64,000 nt of DNA from Planctomycetota bacterium (GTDB lineage: Bacteria > Planctomycetota > Phycisphaerae > Phycisphaerales > UBA5793). Positions within the stretch are counted from its first letter, which is position 1, and each line of letters starts with the position of its first letter. Below, one piece after another: positions 25,825 to 36,452 of this stretch. The DNA lies in contig JABFGK010000001.1 of the NCBI GenBank assembly GCA_013112555.1, positions 744,001 through 808,000 on the forward strand, in the 5' to 3' direction. The position numbers and the translations under genes were made by a program. Under the pieces are notes generated by a model, which had not been told where the DNA came from, did no database searches, and saw only the letters and a program-made list of their open reading frames with translations.

Positions 25825-26562
25825 TTAGTTGCAGTCAGGGCACACTTCCGAGTCCAGCAAGAGCGATGCATGCGGGGCAAACGGCGAGACCTGATGGTAG
25901 CCTGCCTCCGTCACAAATGTATTCTTGAGCGGCGTGAACTGGTATGTGTCATCGATGCAGTAATACGAGCCGTTGCCATCGTTGTCGACGTCATCTGCAC
26001 GGAGCGCTGCTGAATCGAAGACGTAGTGATTTCCTGAGCCGGTTCCATGTTGCAACGTCGGCCCGTAGCAAGCCAGGACGAAACCCGCATCGGCGAAGTC
26101 GTCCAGAACATCATCAATACTGAAGCCGGTTGTTCTGAAACTCTGTGACGCCGCCTCCCACCATGTCACATAGCCTTCCCATGTATCGTCGTACGGTGTG
26201 GGAATGGCCGGGCAATCCGAGTTGGAGTTGAAGAAGACGTTGAACGCCTCAGCACCGCCACCTGTCCACCAGGTGTCATCTGGATCGACCTGCGGCCCCC
26301 ATTCGAGCGCGACCAGGCTGTCGGGGATTACCCATGTTGCCGGTATGCCGGCCGGTATGCCGAGTATGCTGTCAATGGCCAACTCTGCATGCGCGAGAGT
26401 ATTTGATGAGATTGTCAGTGCCGATGTTGCCGTCATGATGAATCCTGACAGTGTCCTCACAGCCCGGGCACGACGACTCTGCCCGAGCAAGCCTCCAATC
26501 TTCAATTTACTCGATCTCAGGCTTTCGTGGAAGATAATTCTGTCAATCTCACGGTATTTCAT
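25825..26562 (-). CDS. hypothetical secreted protein
   Basis: No family is recognised. The 245-residue protein has a basic N-terminus then a hydrophobic stretch (LSGFIMTATSALTISSNTLA) that fits a long signal peptide. The mature part is rich in aromatic residues, Asp and Gly and ends CPDCN. A segment DDVDNDGNGSYYCIDD looks like a calcium-loop or exposed acidic loop. The start at 26562 (MKYREIDRI) precedes the signal; longer upstream starts would run into the divergent CoA-binding protein gene. It lies upstream of HAF protein 1 on the same strand and the two are separated by a strong hairpin. Confidence 0.6.
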   Translation of the reverse strand: MKYREIDRIIFHESLRSSKLKIGGLLGQSRRARAVRTLSGFIMTATSALTISSNTLAHAELAIDSILGIPAGIPATWVIPDSLVALEWGPQVDPDDTWWTGGGAEAFNVFFNSNSDCPAIPTPYDDTWEGYVTWWEAASQSFRTTGFSIDDVLDDFADAGFVLACYGPTLQHGTGSGNHYVFDSAALRADDVDNDGNGSYYCIDDTYQFTPLKNTFVTEAGYHQVSPFAPHASLLLDSEVCPDCN

Positions 26563-26661
26563 CCCGTTCGAGCCGGGAATACTGAGCGCAGCCTTCACTG
26601 AGATGCTTGCCAGGCAACACGCCCGCCTCACCATACAATGTGAACGAGGAGGTATTCTGTT

Positions 26662-27021
26662 ATGCGCGTGATGGTCATTGGAGCATCGACGAATCGTGAC
26701 AAGTTCGGCAACAAGGCAGTGCGGGCGTATCAGCGCCAGGGGCATGAGGTGGTGCCGATTAATCCGAAGGCAGAGGTGATCGAAGGGATCACCTGTTATC
26801 ACACGGTGTCGGAAGCGCCCGGGCCGATTGATCGGGCAAGCGTGTATCTGCCGCCGGCACTGGTGTTGGAGGTGCTGGATGATCTGGCCGCCCGTGGCGA
26901 TGTCGGGGAACTGTGGTTGAACCCGGGATCGGAGTCACCGGAAGTGATCGAGAAAGCCAAAGAGTTGGGATTTGATCCCATCACAGCCTGTTCGATTGTG
27001 GACATCGGGGAGCGGCCGTGA
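26662..27021 (+). CDS. CoA-binding domain protein (YccU-like)
   Basis: A 119-residue single Rossmann-type CoA-binding protein. The N-terminal VIGASTNRDKFGNKAVRAY and the later PINPKAEVIEG and VYLPPALVLEVLDDLA match the CoA_binding_2 family. GAGGAGG lies 9-15 bases before the ATG at 26662. The length fits free-standing family members. The physiological role is not known. REP-like repeat and the RNase P RNA gene follow. Confidence 0.9.
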   Translation: MRVMVIGASTNRDKFGNKAVRAYQRQGHEVVPINPKAEVIEGITCYHTVSEAPGPIDRASVYLPPALVLEVLDDLAARGDVGELWLNPGSESPEVIEKAKELGFDPITACSIVDIGERP

Positions 27022-27058
27022 GGAAGTGGGCGGTACGGCATGGTTCCACTGGAACGAT

Positions 27059-27083
27059 CCCCCCGGCAGAGCCGGGGGCTAAC
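27059..27083. repeat. REP-like palindrome, family 1
   Basis: CCCCCCGGC-AGA-GCCGGGGGCTAAC, the same unit as at 11523. It lies between the CoA-binding gene and the 3' end of RNase P RNA. Confidence 0.8.
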
Positions 27084-27111
27084 CGGGGGGGATGTTCCAA
27101 TGAAAGAAGGT

Positions 27112-27622
27112 CGGTCGCGGGCGGTAAGCCGAGTTCTGTGCAGTTAGCATCACATGGTGATATTAACTGTGGCGACCATTTCTCTGCCAAACGCCGTTGC
27201 CGGCGTCGGGCCAACTGCAACAGGCTGTGCAGCCGGCAGCGGTCTACCCGTCTCCATTCCGATCGGGCGAATCGTCACGCACCCCAGTCGTTGTCCGGCC
27301 AGACTGGCCGTCCGGCAACGGTGGAGATCGGCGTGCGGAGACTGCTTGACCTTGCACGCGGCGTGGTTTGCCGTGCCCCGTCTGTCACCAGCCGGGCGGT
27401 GCGCTCTTACCGCACCATTTCACCCTTACCTGTAATGCCGGCTAAACGTCTCGTCGGCACCCATCGGCGGTATGTTTTCTGTGGCACTGTCCCTGATCCT
27501 CGACCAGCAGATCGGTGGGCGTTACCCACCGCCGTACCCTGTCGTGCTCGGACTTTCCTCCCGCACAGGTTCGGACAGCCAGGACTGCCGGGCCTGTACG
27601 AGCGGTCGCCTGCCCGCGACGT
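27112..27622 (-). ncRNA. rnpB: RNase P RNA, bacterial class A, long
   Basis: On the minus strand, the conserved 5' core GGAGGAAAGTCCGAGC (27551-27566 region), the middle GGTAAGGGTGAAATGG and GCGGTAAGAGCGCACC, and the 3' core ACAGAACTCGGCTTA are all present in order. Helix P1 pairs GTCGCGGGC (27612-27620) with GCCCGCGAC (27114-27122), which sets the ends to within a few bases. The length of about 510 nt exceeds the usual 350-420 because of extra sequence between the P12 region and the 3' core. The RNA is the catalytic part of the tRNA 5'-processing enzyme. Confidence 0.93.
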
Positions 27623-27858
27623 GTTTTGTTTGCTCTGGGAATACGTCCTTTCCTCAGTGCGTGTTTCCGGTGTTCTGTCCCTTCCTGTATTGTACACGGT
27701 CATAGGACTGGCGGGGGCGGAAAAAGGAGAGCACGCCTCCCCTCAATATTGCTCAGATCCTTCGACAGCGTGACACGACCCGTGCTCGATGGCTCGAGTT
27801 TCCGGTCGAGTCGCCTCCGCCGCCACGTCATGCTGGCGACTACAATGCTGCACACATC

Positions 27859-28920
27859 ATGGCCAAGTCACAAGACAAGGACAATCTGTTTACGACCGTG
27901 GAGGCTGATAAACCATCGGCTCCCGTTTCGAAGACACCGAGGCGGTGCCTCGTGTGGTGCCGGCACGACCAGGCAGCATTGGTATCTGAGATCGCAGCAG
28001 CTGCCTCATTGCAGATTGCCGGGCTCGGTTGCCCGGAAAGTGGTGCCGTTTCGGGGCTGCTCGAACAGGTCGGGTCGGCCTGTGCCGGTGCTACGGGATT
28101 CGATGACCCGCGCCAGTGCGTGCAGGATGTCGAGCATGATCTGCTGTTGCTGCTCACACTTGATGGAATCGATCCCGGTGATGTAACTGGTGTCCTGAAC
28201 CGGGCTCAGTCAGGTGTCCTGGTACTTGAGCCGCTGCCCTCGGGTATTTCCGAATGCACCGACAAGCCGGCTCCCGAATCAGCGTTGCTGGTGCCCCTCA
28301 TGCGGCGCGGCCGCGCCATGGCGCTGCTCGATCAGGTTCGTGAGCAGTTCGGCCCGGTGCGGTCGATGAGTGTCACCATGCGGTGCCGCCCGTCGCACGG
28401 GTCGTTGTATGCCCGGCTGACGGATGCCGTTGACATGGTCGAGCGGATGTGCGGCGAGATTGAGATGGTCGATGCAGCCATGAGTACGCCGGCCGGCACG
28501 CCGACCGAAGCGCCGCAGACCCTTCGGGCACTGCGAGGGTGCATGACGCTTAATGCACGCTTTGCTGAGAATCGGTGTGCCTGCATTCACGTCTCGAACA
28601 TGGGGGCCGTCTGGTCACGCGGCGTGACGATCCTCGGGGAAAACGGCAGCCTGCGTATTACCGACGACCGATTTGAGTGGTGTGATCCACAGGGCACGGT
28701 GCTGGATCATGCTGACTTGGATTCACCGGGTTCATCGGGTCGTGTCCCGCAGCCGGCCGGACTGGTGGCCGATCAAGTCGAGCGGGCCCTCGATCCCCAT
28801 CGGGCTCCCCTTGAGCCGCGTGATGTGGCCCGAACGGTCGCCGTGTGTGAGGCCGCACGCCTGAGTCTGGCCACCTGTGCTTGCGAATCGCCGCGGAAAC
28901 TCCTCAAACTCATTGGGTAA
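27859..28920 (+). CDS. divergent Gfo/Idh/MocA-like protein
   Basis: The C-terminal two thirds resemble Gfo/Idh/MocA oxidoreductases: GSLYARLTDAVDMVERMCGE, a segment GVTILGENGSLRITDDRFEW typical of the substrate domain, and a final EPRDVARTVAVCEAARLS. The N-terminal 100 residues do not show the usual GxGxxG nucleotide loop, so cofactor binding may be lost. The 353-residue length is normal. ATG 27859 has no clear ribosome site. It converges with the next minus-strand gene, overlapping it by 11 bases. A structural or regulatory role instead of catalysis is possible. Confidence 0.6.
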   Translation: MAKSQDKDNLFTTVEADKPSAPVSKTPRRCLVWCRHDQAALVSEIAAAASLQIAGLGCPESGAVSGLLEQVGSACAGATGFDDPRQCVQDVEHDLLLLLTLDGIDPGDVTGVLNRAQSGVLVLEPLPSGISECTDKPAPESALLVPLMRRGRAMALLDQVREQFGPVRSMSVTMRCRPSHGSLYARLTDAVDMVERMCGEIEMVDAAMSTPAGTPTEAPQTLRALRGCMTLNARFAENRCACIHVSNMGAVWSRGVTILGENGSLRITDDRFEWCDPQGTVLDHADLDSPGSSGRVPQPAGLVADQVERALDPHRAPLEPRDVARTVAVCEAARLSLATCACESPRKLLKLIG

Positions 28921-30733
28921 GCGCTTTTTCCAGCAGTGTGCCGGAGTATCCGTCTTTGGCAGTCGGTCTGGCGGCGATCACCAGTTTGTTTGCTTCATCA
29001 TCCATGCCGAGTTGGTGGTACCGCCGGGCTAACCTGGCAGCATCAACGAAATCATGCGGTTTGCGGATCAGTCGTGCGAGGAGATGCAGGACTTCGGGAT
29101 CATCCATGTCATCGAGTTCCGGTACGACCCGTGCCCAGATCATGTCGAGTTCGAGTGCCGAGAGTGCATCCGGTCCTTCGGTATCCAGGATGCGCTGGGC
29201 TTCATCGAGCACATCACGGATCGACCCAAGACGGCAGAATGCAGAGAGCGTGGCGTGACTCGGGAGCAGGTCGGTCAGCGATGTCAGAGTGTCATCCTCC
29301 AGAGGGCAGGTGCCCGGATCAAGCCGACCCGGCGAAGCCTGCGGCAGCACAACCGTGAACAGCGGGTCGCCGATCGTGTTGACCTTCCACGGTTTCGATT
29401 CAGTCTGGCGCGCAGCCACCAGAAAGGGCATACCGGCCAGCACGCGGGCTGTCATGAAGCGCGGTGGGAGGAAGGCCTGGAGATACGGCTCGGACATGCT
29501 GCCGACATACGCATAGGCACCGTGATTGAGCCAGCGGCCGGCAATCGTGTCGGTCTTGTCAGGCAACATGGCCGACCAACTGTGGATGAAGTAGACGGCT
29601 GTCGGGAAGTCGAGAACCGGCATGTCCTGGGCATAGGCGCGGGTTCCGCCGTTCATGGCTGCCCAGTTTCGCATACCTTTCGTATTGACCATGACGAGGT
29701 CGCTACGGAGCCCTTCAGGGCGGAGGCCGTGCCAGCCGGCAAGTTGAGCGTCGCTACCAACGCATTCCCGCACGGAAAATTGAGCCGTGCGCATCGCCTG
29801 GGCCGGCTCGCTCATGCCGTACACATTCCACGGCTCGCTTTGCGGATACGTATTGAAAAGCAGTGAGGAGTGATGAGTCAGGAAGATGGAGCACATCGCC
29901 TGGTAGACGGTGAACTCGCGTGTGCCGAAGAGCCAGCCGGTGACAGCCCAGCGTGTGCCGTCAGCATTTCGGCACAATCCATCAGTGGTAGCCAGCAGAT
30001 CGGATTCCGGGTCGGCCGTCGAGCGATAGCGGCCGGCCATGCTGCGGGCAATGGTGACGGCATCGACGTCATCGCCAAGTTTGTGGTATGAGCGACCGGT
30101 ATCCTTGACTGCCCTTTCGACCTTCTGTGCCAGGTCGGTAAAGCGGTCGTGGGGCAGGGCAGCCGAGGGGCCTGCGTAGCCACCTTCGAGGGAGCCCAGC
30201 GGTTGGCCACGATCGGCAGCGAGTGCCACGGCAGCGCACCAGGCCGGGTCGTTCAGACTCGTCAATACCAGACCGGCTGGACGGGGCGGTGCAGGGTTTG
30301 CATCTTCATCCGTTGATGTGGTCCAGGTCGTGTCGATGACGGATCGGATTCGTGATTCGCGATCGGCGCGACTCAGCGTGCCCCAATCCGGTGAATCTGG
30401 CAGAGGGTCGGCCAGCAGGATCTCAGCCGGCTGGAAGCGCCGAATGAACATGGGGGCATACACATCATCTTCGAACAGCACCGGCCAGCGGGCATCAAGC
30501 GTCCAGCGGCCCAACTCGTTCAGGTAGGTCTGTTCATCTGTGACAAAGACAACACGGGATACGGTCGGGACGCGCTGTCGGATGGTGCGAACGGTGCGGC
30601 CGAGTGTGAGTCTCCAGTCTTGGGGCGGTGCAGCAGACTCCTGGGCACGGAGCCCGGGCGATGTTGTCATGACGAGCGCTGCCAGCACTGACATCAATAT
30701 GCGTGCATTCGATTTGGGGTGATGCTTCGTCAT
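28910..30733 (-). CDS. hypothetical secreted protein, possibly C25-peptidase-related
   Basis: A 607-residue protein with a signal peptide (ARILMSVLAALVMTTSPGLR then AQES). No family is certain. A late segment GAYAYVGSMSEPYLQAFLPP followed by TIGDPLFTVVLP is reminiscent of the end of gingipain-like C25 domains and TIGR03790-type planctomycete proteins, and a possible His precedes at SIFLTHHSS. The C-terminal 120 residues are helical and may be a TPR-like region. ATG 30733 is chosen because the signal starts 10 residues later. It ends 11 bases inside the convergent neighbour. Confidence 0.6.
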   Translation of the reverse strand: MTKHHPKSNARILMSVLAALVMTTSPGLRAQESAAPPQDWRLTLGRTVRTIRQRVPTVSRVVFVTDEQTYLNELGRWTLDARWPVLFEDDVYAPMFIRRFQPAEILLADPLPDSPDWGTLSRADRESRIRSVIDTTWTTSTDEDANPAPPRPAGLVLTSLNDPAWCAAVALAADRGQPLGSLEGGYAGPSAALPHDRFTDLAQKVERAVKDTGRSYHKLGDDVDAVTIARSMAGRYRSTADPESDLLATTDGLCRNADGTRWAVTGWLFGTREFTVYQAMCSIFLTHHSSLLFNTYPQSEPWNVYGMSEPAQAMRTAQFSVRECVGSDAQLAGWHGLRPEGLRSDLVMVNTKGMRNWAAMNGGTRAYAQDMPVLDFPTAVYFIHSWSAMLPDKTDTIAGRWLNHGAYAYVGSMSEPYLQAFLPPRFMTARVLAGMPFLVAARQTESKPWKVNTIGDPLFTVVLPQASPGRLDPGTCPLEDDTLTSLTDLLPSHATLSAFCRLGSIRDVLDEAQRILDTEGPDALSALELDMIWARVVPELDDMDDPEVLHLLARLIRKPHDFVDAARLARRYHQLGMDDEANKLVIAARPTAKDGYSGTLLEKALTQ

Positions 30734-30755
30734 GCGTGGTACCCAGTGGCAAGGC

Positions 30756-31915
30756 TCAGTGCGTGCGGAGCCGATCTGAAACAACGTGCTCAGCGAGGTC
30801 TGCCAGATGCGGTCCGGCATTCTGCAGTGCCTGATCAGTCGTGAGGCGAAGGTCGGTTGTCAGTGAATGGTATGAAGTCAGGCGGGCGTCGGCGGCTTCG
30901 TCAATCGTCTGTTCGGCTCCGGGTCCGACGGTGCCGGCCAGCGCGATTACGGGCGTGCCGGGCGCGCATGCCGGCTTGTGCCACGCCGTGAACCGCCTTG
31001 CCGTGCATTGTCTGCGAGTCGATGCACCCTTCGCCGGTAATGACGAGATCAGCACTGGCCGCCCGAGCGGAGAAGTTGAGCGTCTGCAGAACGAGATCAA
31101 TGCCTCGCTCGATGCGAGCATTACAGAATGCCTTGAAGCCGAAGCCGAAGCCGCCGGCTGCACCGGCCCCGGGGAAGTCATGATCGATATCGGGCATCAG
31201 GGACGCCAGATGGCGCAGACCGTCATCAAGTGTTGTCACCTGTTCCGGGCTGGCGCCCTTCTGGGGCCCGTACACGGCTGCCGACCCGCGCGGGCCGCAC
31301 AGCGGGTTGTCCACATCGCAGGCAACCAGCAGCCGCTGCCCGTCACGGTACTCGGGAGCGATGGTGCTGCGGTTCACATCGGTTACCCGTGACAGCAGAC
31401 CGCCTGTCATCGGTACGTCGGCCACCTGGCCGCCATCCAGCGTGAAGCAGCATCCGAGAGCCTGGGCCATGCCGGCCCCGCCGTCGCACGTGGCCGATCC
31501 TCCCAGCCCGATGATGATCGGATCGCAACCGGCTTCGACTGCACAGCCGATCAACTGACCGACGCCGAATGTCGTTGTGTGAGTCGGATCGCGTTTGCAC
31601 ATTGGGATCAGATGCAGCCCGGCCGCCGCTGCAATCTCAATGATGGCCGTCTTGACGGGTGCCCCTGCCGCTTCGAACGAGCCCCACTCGGCCGTGACCG
31701 GCATCCCGAGCGGCCCGGTCACACGGGCCCGGTGCAGTGTGCCGCCGGTGGCTTCGATCATGGTGCGGACGGTGCCCCTCGCCGCCGTCGGCGATCGGGC
31801 AGAGGTCGACGGTGATGGATGGATCGACGCGCGCAATTCCCTCAGCGATCGCAGCGGCAGCGTCTGTTGCCGACAGGCTCTCCTTGAAACTGTCGGGGGC
31901 AACCAGGATGCGCAT
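30756..31915 (-). CDS. glycerate kinase (GckA/GarK type), two apparent frameshifts
   Basis: The three frames join to one family protein: MRILVAPDSFKESLSATDAA and DGGEG in the first, TVRTMIEATGG to GKAVHGVAQAG in the second, TPVIALAGTVGPGAEQ to the end in the third. Deleting one C from CCCC at 31775-31778 and one G from GGG at 30960-30962 (plus-strand letters) restores a single reading frame of about 385 residues, normal for the family. Both are +1 changes in homopolymers, so sequencing error is more likely than decay. The enzyme phosphorylates D-glycerate. The start lies 8 bases after the smc stop. Confidence 0.82.
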
Positions 31916-31923
31916 GATTCACA

Positions 31924-34900
31924 TCAGTTATTCAATGGGGACTCGGCCGGTATCTGATCCGACTCCGGAACCAGCGGCCCGGTGTCTGGTGGCAGCACTT
32001 CGACGGCGGTCTTTTGCAGATCTGCCAGCGAGGCTGCTTTGCGTGTGCCGTTGGTCTTGCCGGAGCCGTTGGCCGGTACAGGATCGGCCGGTGGAGTCGG
32101 TGTGACTGCTTCAATGGGTTCCGGTGTCGTGTCTGATTCAAACGCGGACTTGTGAATCTTGCCGCCTTCACCGATCTGATCGAGCCGTACCGCGACACGG
32201 GTGGAAATGCCACGCTCCTGCATCGTGATGCCATAGAGTTGATCGGCGGTCAGCATGGTCCGCTTGTTGTGCGTGATGATGATGAAGTGGCTTCGGTCGA
32301 GGAACGATGACAGGACGCCGGCAAAGCGCTCGACATTGGCATCGTCAAGTGCGGCATCCACCTCATCAAGCAGGCAGAAGGGGCTCGGCTTGCTCTGGAA
32401 GATGGCCAGCAGCAGAGCCACCGAGGTCATCGTCTTTTCACCGCCGGACAGGAGTTTGATGGATCGCGGCTCCTTGCCGGGCGGCTTGGCAATGATCTCG
32501 ATGCCGGATTCGAGCCAATCGACGTTGCCGTTCTCATCCGGCATGAAGACGATGTCGGCCCGCCCGCCACCGAAGAGTTTACGGAAGGTGCCGGTCTTGC
32601 CGGCAAAGTTCTCGCGGATCGTTTCAAACGTCTGCTCGAGACGTTCGCGGCTGACGACGTTCAGTTGATCGATCAGGGCGGTCAATCGCTCACGGGCCTG
32701 ATCAAGGTCGGCAACCTGATTGACCAGATCCTCATTCCGCTGTTCGAGTGATTGTTCTTCCTCGATCGCATCGAGGTTGATGTTCCCGAGTTTCCGGATG
32801 GTCTCACGCAGATCACCGATGCGCTGCATCGTGGAGGCCCGGTCGATCGGTTCGAAGTCGTCAGCGGTGCGGCGAACCTTGTACGCGACATACTCATCAG
32901 CCAGTTCAAAATCGAGATCTTCCTGGGTGCGCTGCTCCAGGTGCTCCCGCTTGACTTCGGCCTCGCGCTTGCTGACTTCGAGCGCGTGGTAGTTGCGTTC
33001 GATGACGCCGGCTTGCTCGCGGACGCCGACGAGTTGCTCGCCGAGTTGCTCACACCGGCTCTGCATGTCTTTGAGCTGCTCGGCCAGCCCAGCCAGATCG
33101 GATTCGGAATCCTGCAGGAAGGTCTGTGTTTCCTCAATCGTAAAGGCAGCGTCGTCGATCGTGCGCTCGTACTCGACGAGTTTCGATTCTCGATGCTTCA
33201 TGGAGTCCTTGAGGACCTGCCATTGCCCGCGGGCCTCCTGGAGTGCCAGTTCGAGCCGACGCCGTTCACGCTGTACCGCATTACGCCGCTCCGCAGTCTG
33301 GCCGGCTTCAACACGCGCTGACGTCACGGATTCGGACGCTCGCAGAAGCGCTTCCGACAATTCGCCCGTGCTCGCTTCCAGACCATCGAGTTCCAGTTGC
33401 TGTTCTTCAATCAGGCGCGACAATGACTCGATACGACGCTCGCGGTCGGCCTGCTCCTCGAGCATCTTCGACTTGTGAATGCCGATCGCCTCGAGTTCGC
33501 TGGCAATGGATGCTGTTTCGCGTCTGAGTTGTGCAATCTCCGCTTTGAGGTGCTCGGAGGCGTGTTCGTTCTTGTCCCGCTCGGCACGAAGTTGAAACGC
33601 ATGCTGGCGAGCGGCGGCACGACGTGCGTCGATCGCTGCTGCCTTCTCATCAATGTCAGCCAGTGCCTCGCGCTCGGACGCAATGACGCGATCGAGCCGT
33701 TCGATCTGATCCGCCAGCACGCTCAGTTCAGTCCGACGGCTGATCAGTCCGGCGCCGCTGCCTTCGGCAGCCGATGGGCCGGCAGTGACATGACCGGAAA
33801 GGTGTATCACGTCCCCGGCTCGCGTCACGAAGCGGACTTGGTGCGCATCTGACCCGACACGATGCCCAAGATGCCCGATCAATGACTGGGCTGCATCAAT
33901 CGTCTCGACGACGAAGATCCCGGCCAGCAACTGTTCGACCAACGGTGCTGCATCGGCGTTTGTGATCTCGATGTGATCCGCCAGCGCGCTGACCGACAGG
34001 TTCAACTGTCGCGCGGCACGGCGGATTGCTCCTGTGATCCGCGTGGTGCCATCCTTGAATCGAGCGTTGGGCCGGTGTGCAGCCGGGAACAATGACAGGT
34101 CACGCAGATCAGCCGCGCGCAGCCGGGTCCCGGACCGCAGGCGTCGATAGGAATCGCGTCGTGCAGCCCGCATGATGTGACGCAGATCACCGGCACGGGC
34201 GCCGGACAGCCGACCCCGGTGGTCGCGGGGTGTCAACGGGAGGAATGTGACACGCCCGGTCAATGTTGCCAGATCGGTCGATCCGATCGCCTTGAGATCG
34301 TCTCGATCGATGAGCAGTGCCTGCAGCAGGGGGCCGAGTGCCGATTCGAGGACCGGGGCATATTCCATGTCGGCCGTGATCGCATCAGCCAGGACGCCCT
34401 GAACCGCCGCAAACGGGCTGTCGCCCGACTGTCGGTCCTCAAGCACCTGCCGCACGGCATCAGTCAGTCCCTCGCCGGATTGCTGCATTTCCTCAAGCGT
34501 ATGGCGTCGCGAGTCCATGCGGGCCTGTTCGTGCTCTGCCCGGCTCAGTCGTCGACTGATGTCACGCTGGGTGCCGTCGAGCGATTCAGCATCACGGTCA
34601 GCCCCGAGAAGATCCTGTTCACTGGTCAGGAGTGATTCTTCAAGATGTTGCCGTTTGGTATCCAGGTCAGCAATCTGTGCCTCGCACTCGGTCATGCGCT
34701 CGGCCAGAGCCCGAGATCGGCCGGCCAGTTTGTCTGACTGTTCGTCAATCGTGCCGATGCGTTCGATGACGGATTCGAGCGCGACGGCCAGCCCGGTCTT
34801 TTCCCGGTCCATGCCCGCCAGGTCACGTCGAGCCTGCTCGATCTGCTCGGCATGGGCACTGACTTGTGACTGACACGCATCGCGCTGGGCCACACATTGC

Positions 34901-36004
34901 GACACGAGCGATGCGGACTCCTCAACAGCCTGTGCCAGCTGCGTATCCAGTTCTGATTGCTCTTCGAGGTCATCGGCAAGATGGTGACAGCGCGAATCGA
35001 GGTCTTCACGACGCTTGCGATCCTGTTCGAGTTCGGCAATCGCCTCCTGCTGTGCGGTCAATGTCATCTCACGACGCTGGACCGCCTGGTCATGCCGAGC
35101 GGTCTGCTGCAACCGGTCCTGATCAAGCTCGGATCGGGCTCGGCTGAGCTTCTGGCGGTCAAGTTCTGCGACCTGTTTGTTATCCTCGATTTCGGCGAGC
35201 CGGTTCCCGAGTTCGGTGCGCTTGCTCCCGAGTTCGGACAGCTCACTCGTCAGGCCGGCAATGGTCTCGCGGAGGTCGTGATACTCATCAAGCGCATGGG
35301 CTGTGCGCAGATCACGGAGTTCCGCATCGAGTTCCTTGAACTGGCGTGCCTTGTTGGCCTGTGACCGGACAATACGCAGCCGCCGCTCGGCCGAGTCGAG
35401 TTGCTCACGGCAGCGAACGAGGTTCATCTCCGTTCGCTCGAGTTTCCGCATGGCTTCCGTCCGGCGGAGTTTGAACTTGGCCACGCCCGCCGCTTCTTCG
35501 AAGATGGTCCGACGCTCCATCGGGTTCGAGGTGAGCATGGCATCGACCTTGCCCTGCTCGATAATGGAGTAGGCATCGGCCCCGACGCCGGTGTCCATGA
35601 ACAGTTCGCGAATGTCGCGCAGCCGTGCAATGCGGTTGTTGATGAGGTATTCGCTCTTGCCGTCGCGGTAGAGGCGCCGGCCGATATCGACCACGTCGGT
35701 GTTGACGGCCAGTTCGCGCTGCCCGCTGTTGTCGTCGACGAGGGGGTTTTCAAATGACAGGATGACCTCGGCCATCGGGGCCGGCGGACGATGGGTCGTG
35801 CCGCCGAAAAATCACATCGAGCATCTGCTCGCCGCGCAGACTCTTGGCAGACCGTTCTCCCAGGACCCACTTGACCGCATCGACCACATTGGATTTGCCG
35901 CACCCGTTGGGGCCGACGATCCCGATGATGGGGTCATCGAACCGAAAAACGGTACGATCGGCAAACGACTTGAAGCCGTTGAGAGTGAGTCTGGCAAGTC
36001 GCAT
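31924..36004 (-). CDS. smc: chromosome segregation ATPase SMC, one apparent frameshift
   Basis: The N-terminus [20 protein letters not shown] with Walker A GPNGCGKS (residues 31-38) starts at 36004 behind AAGGAGGT. At AAAAA 35807-35811 (TTTTT on the coding strand) one extra base breaks the frame after LDVIF; removing it joins to [20 protein letters not shown]. Two long coiled coils flank a hinge near residue 520-680, then the signature LSGGEKTM (about 1185) and [11 protein letters not shown]. The total of about 1,359 residues includes an unusual Pro/Glu/Asp-rich tail of about 90 residues after the ATPase head. SMC organises and separates chromosomes; loss would be harmful, so the frameshift is probably an error. 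Confidence 0.92.
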
Positions 36005-36299
36005 CCTGAAAGAGACCTCCTTGTCAACGCTGTCCGATCCGGCCGGTCCCTGGCCGCCACTGGGCTTTCTGCTTGCCGGCTCACGTGAGCCGTGATGTGA
36101 TCGTGTTCCCCTCAGGACTGATCCCCGCATGGTCGTGACAAGAGACGGGTTTGCAATCACTTATTCTAGCGGAACCGGGGTGACTGCATACCACTGGGCC
36201 GTCTGTCAGACCACGGCGATCATAGCCGAGATTGACCCATCCACAAGCCCGAAACCGAACGCAGGGGCCGAAACTTGCGACTCGGTACAAGATCGGGTA

Positions 36300-36333
36300 T
36301 ACCCGACTGTACTGGGTACGACCAGTACGGGTA
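36300..36333 (+). promoter_or_regulatory. hairpin in the smc-nadA divergent region
   Basis: TACCC and GGGTA enclose a perfect 7-bp stem GTACTGG/CCAGTAC with a 6-base loop. It lies about 120 bases before the nadA start, within the 448-base region between smc and nadA. No gene is seen in that region. It could be an operator or leader structure. Confidence 0.4.
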
Positions 36334-36452
36334 CCGTGTCATTGCTTCGGGTCGGCCCCGCAATGCATGTTCCCAGGAACATTGATCGGAGAAATGGACT
36401 ATCATTCAGTAGCGGACACCGACAGACGGCCCCTCGGACCGGAGAAGACAGC

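Noticed and set aside
27018..28186. Two plus-strand open frames of 251 and 223 codons across the region after the CoA-binding gene
   Set aside because: They run antisense through the RNase P RNA gene, contain no family signal, and have a composition set by RNA structure.
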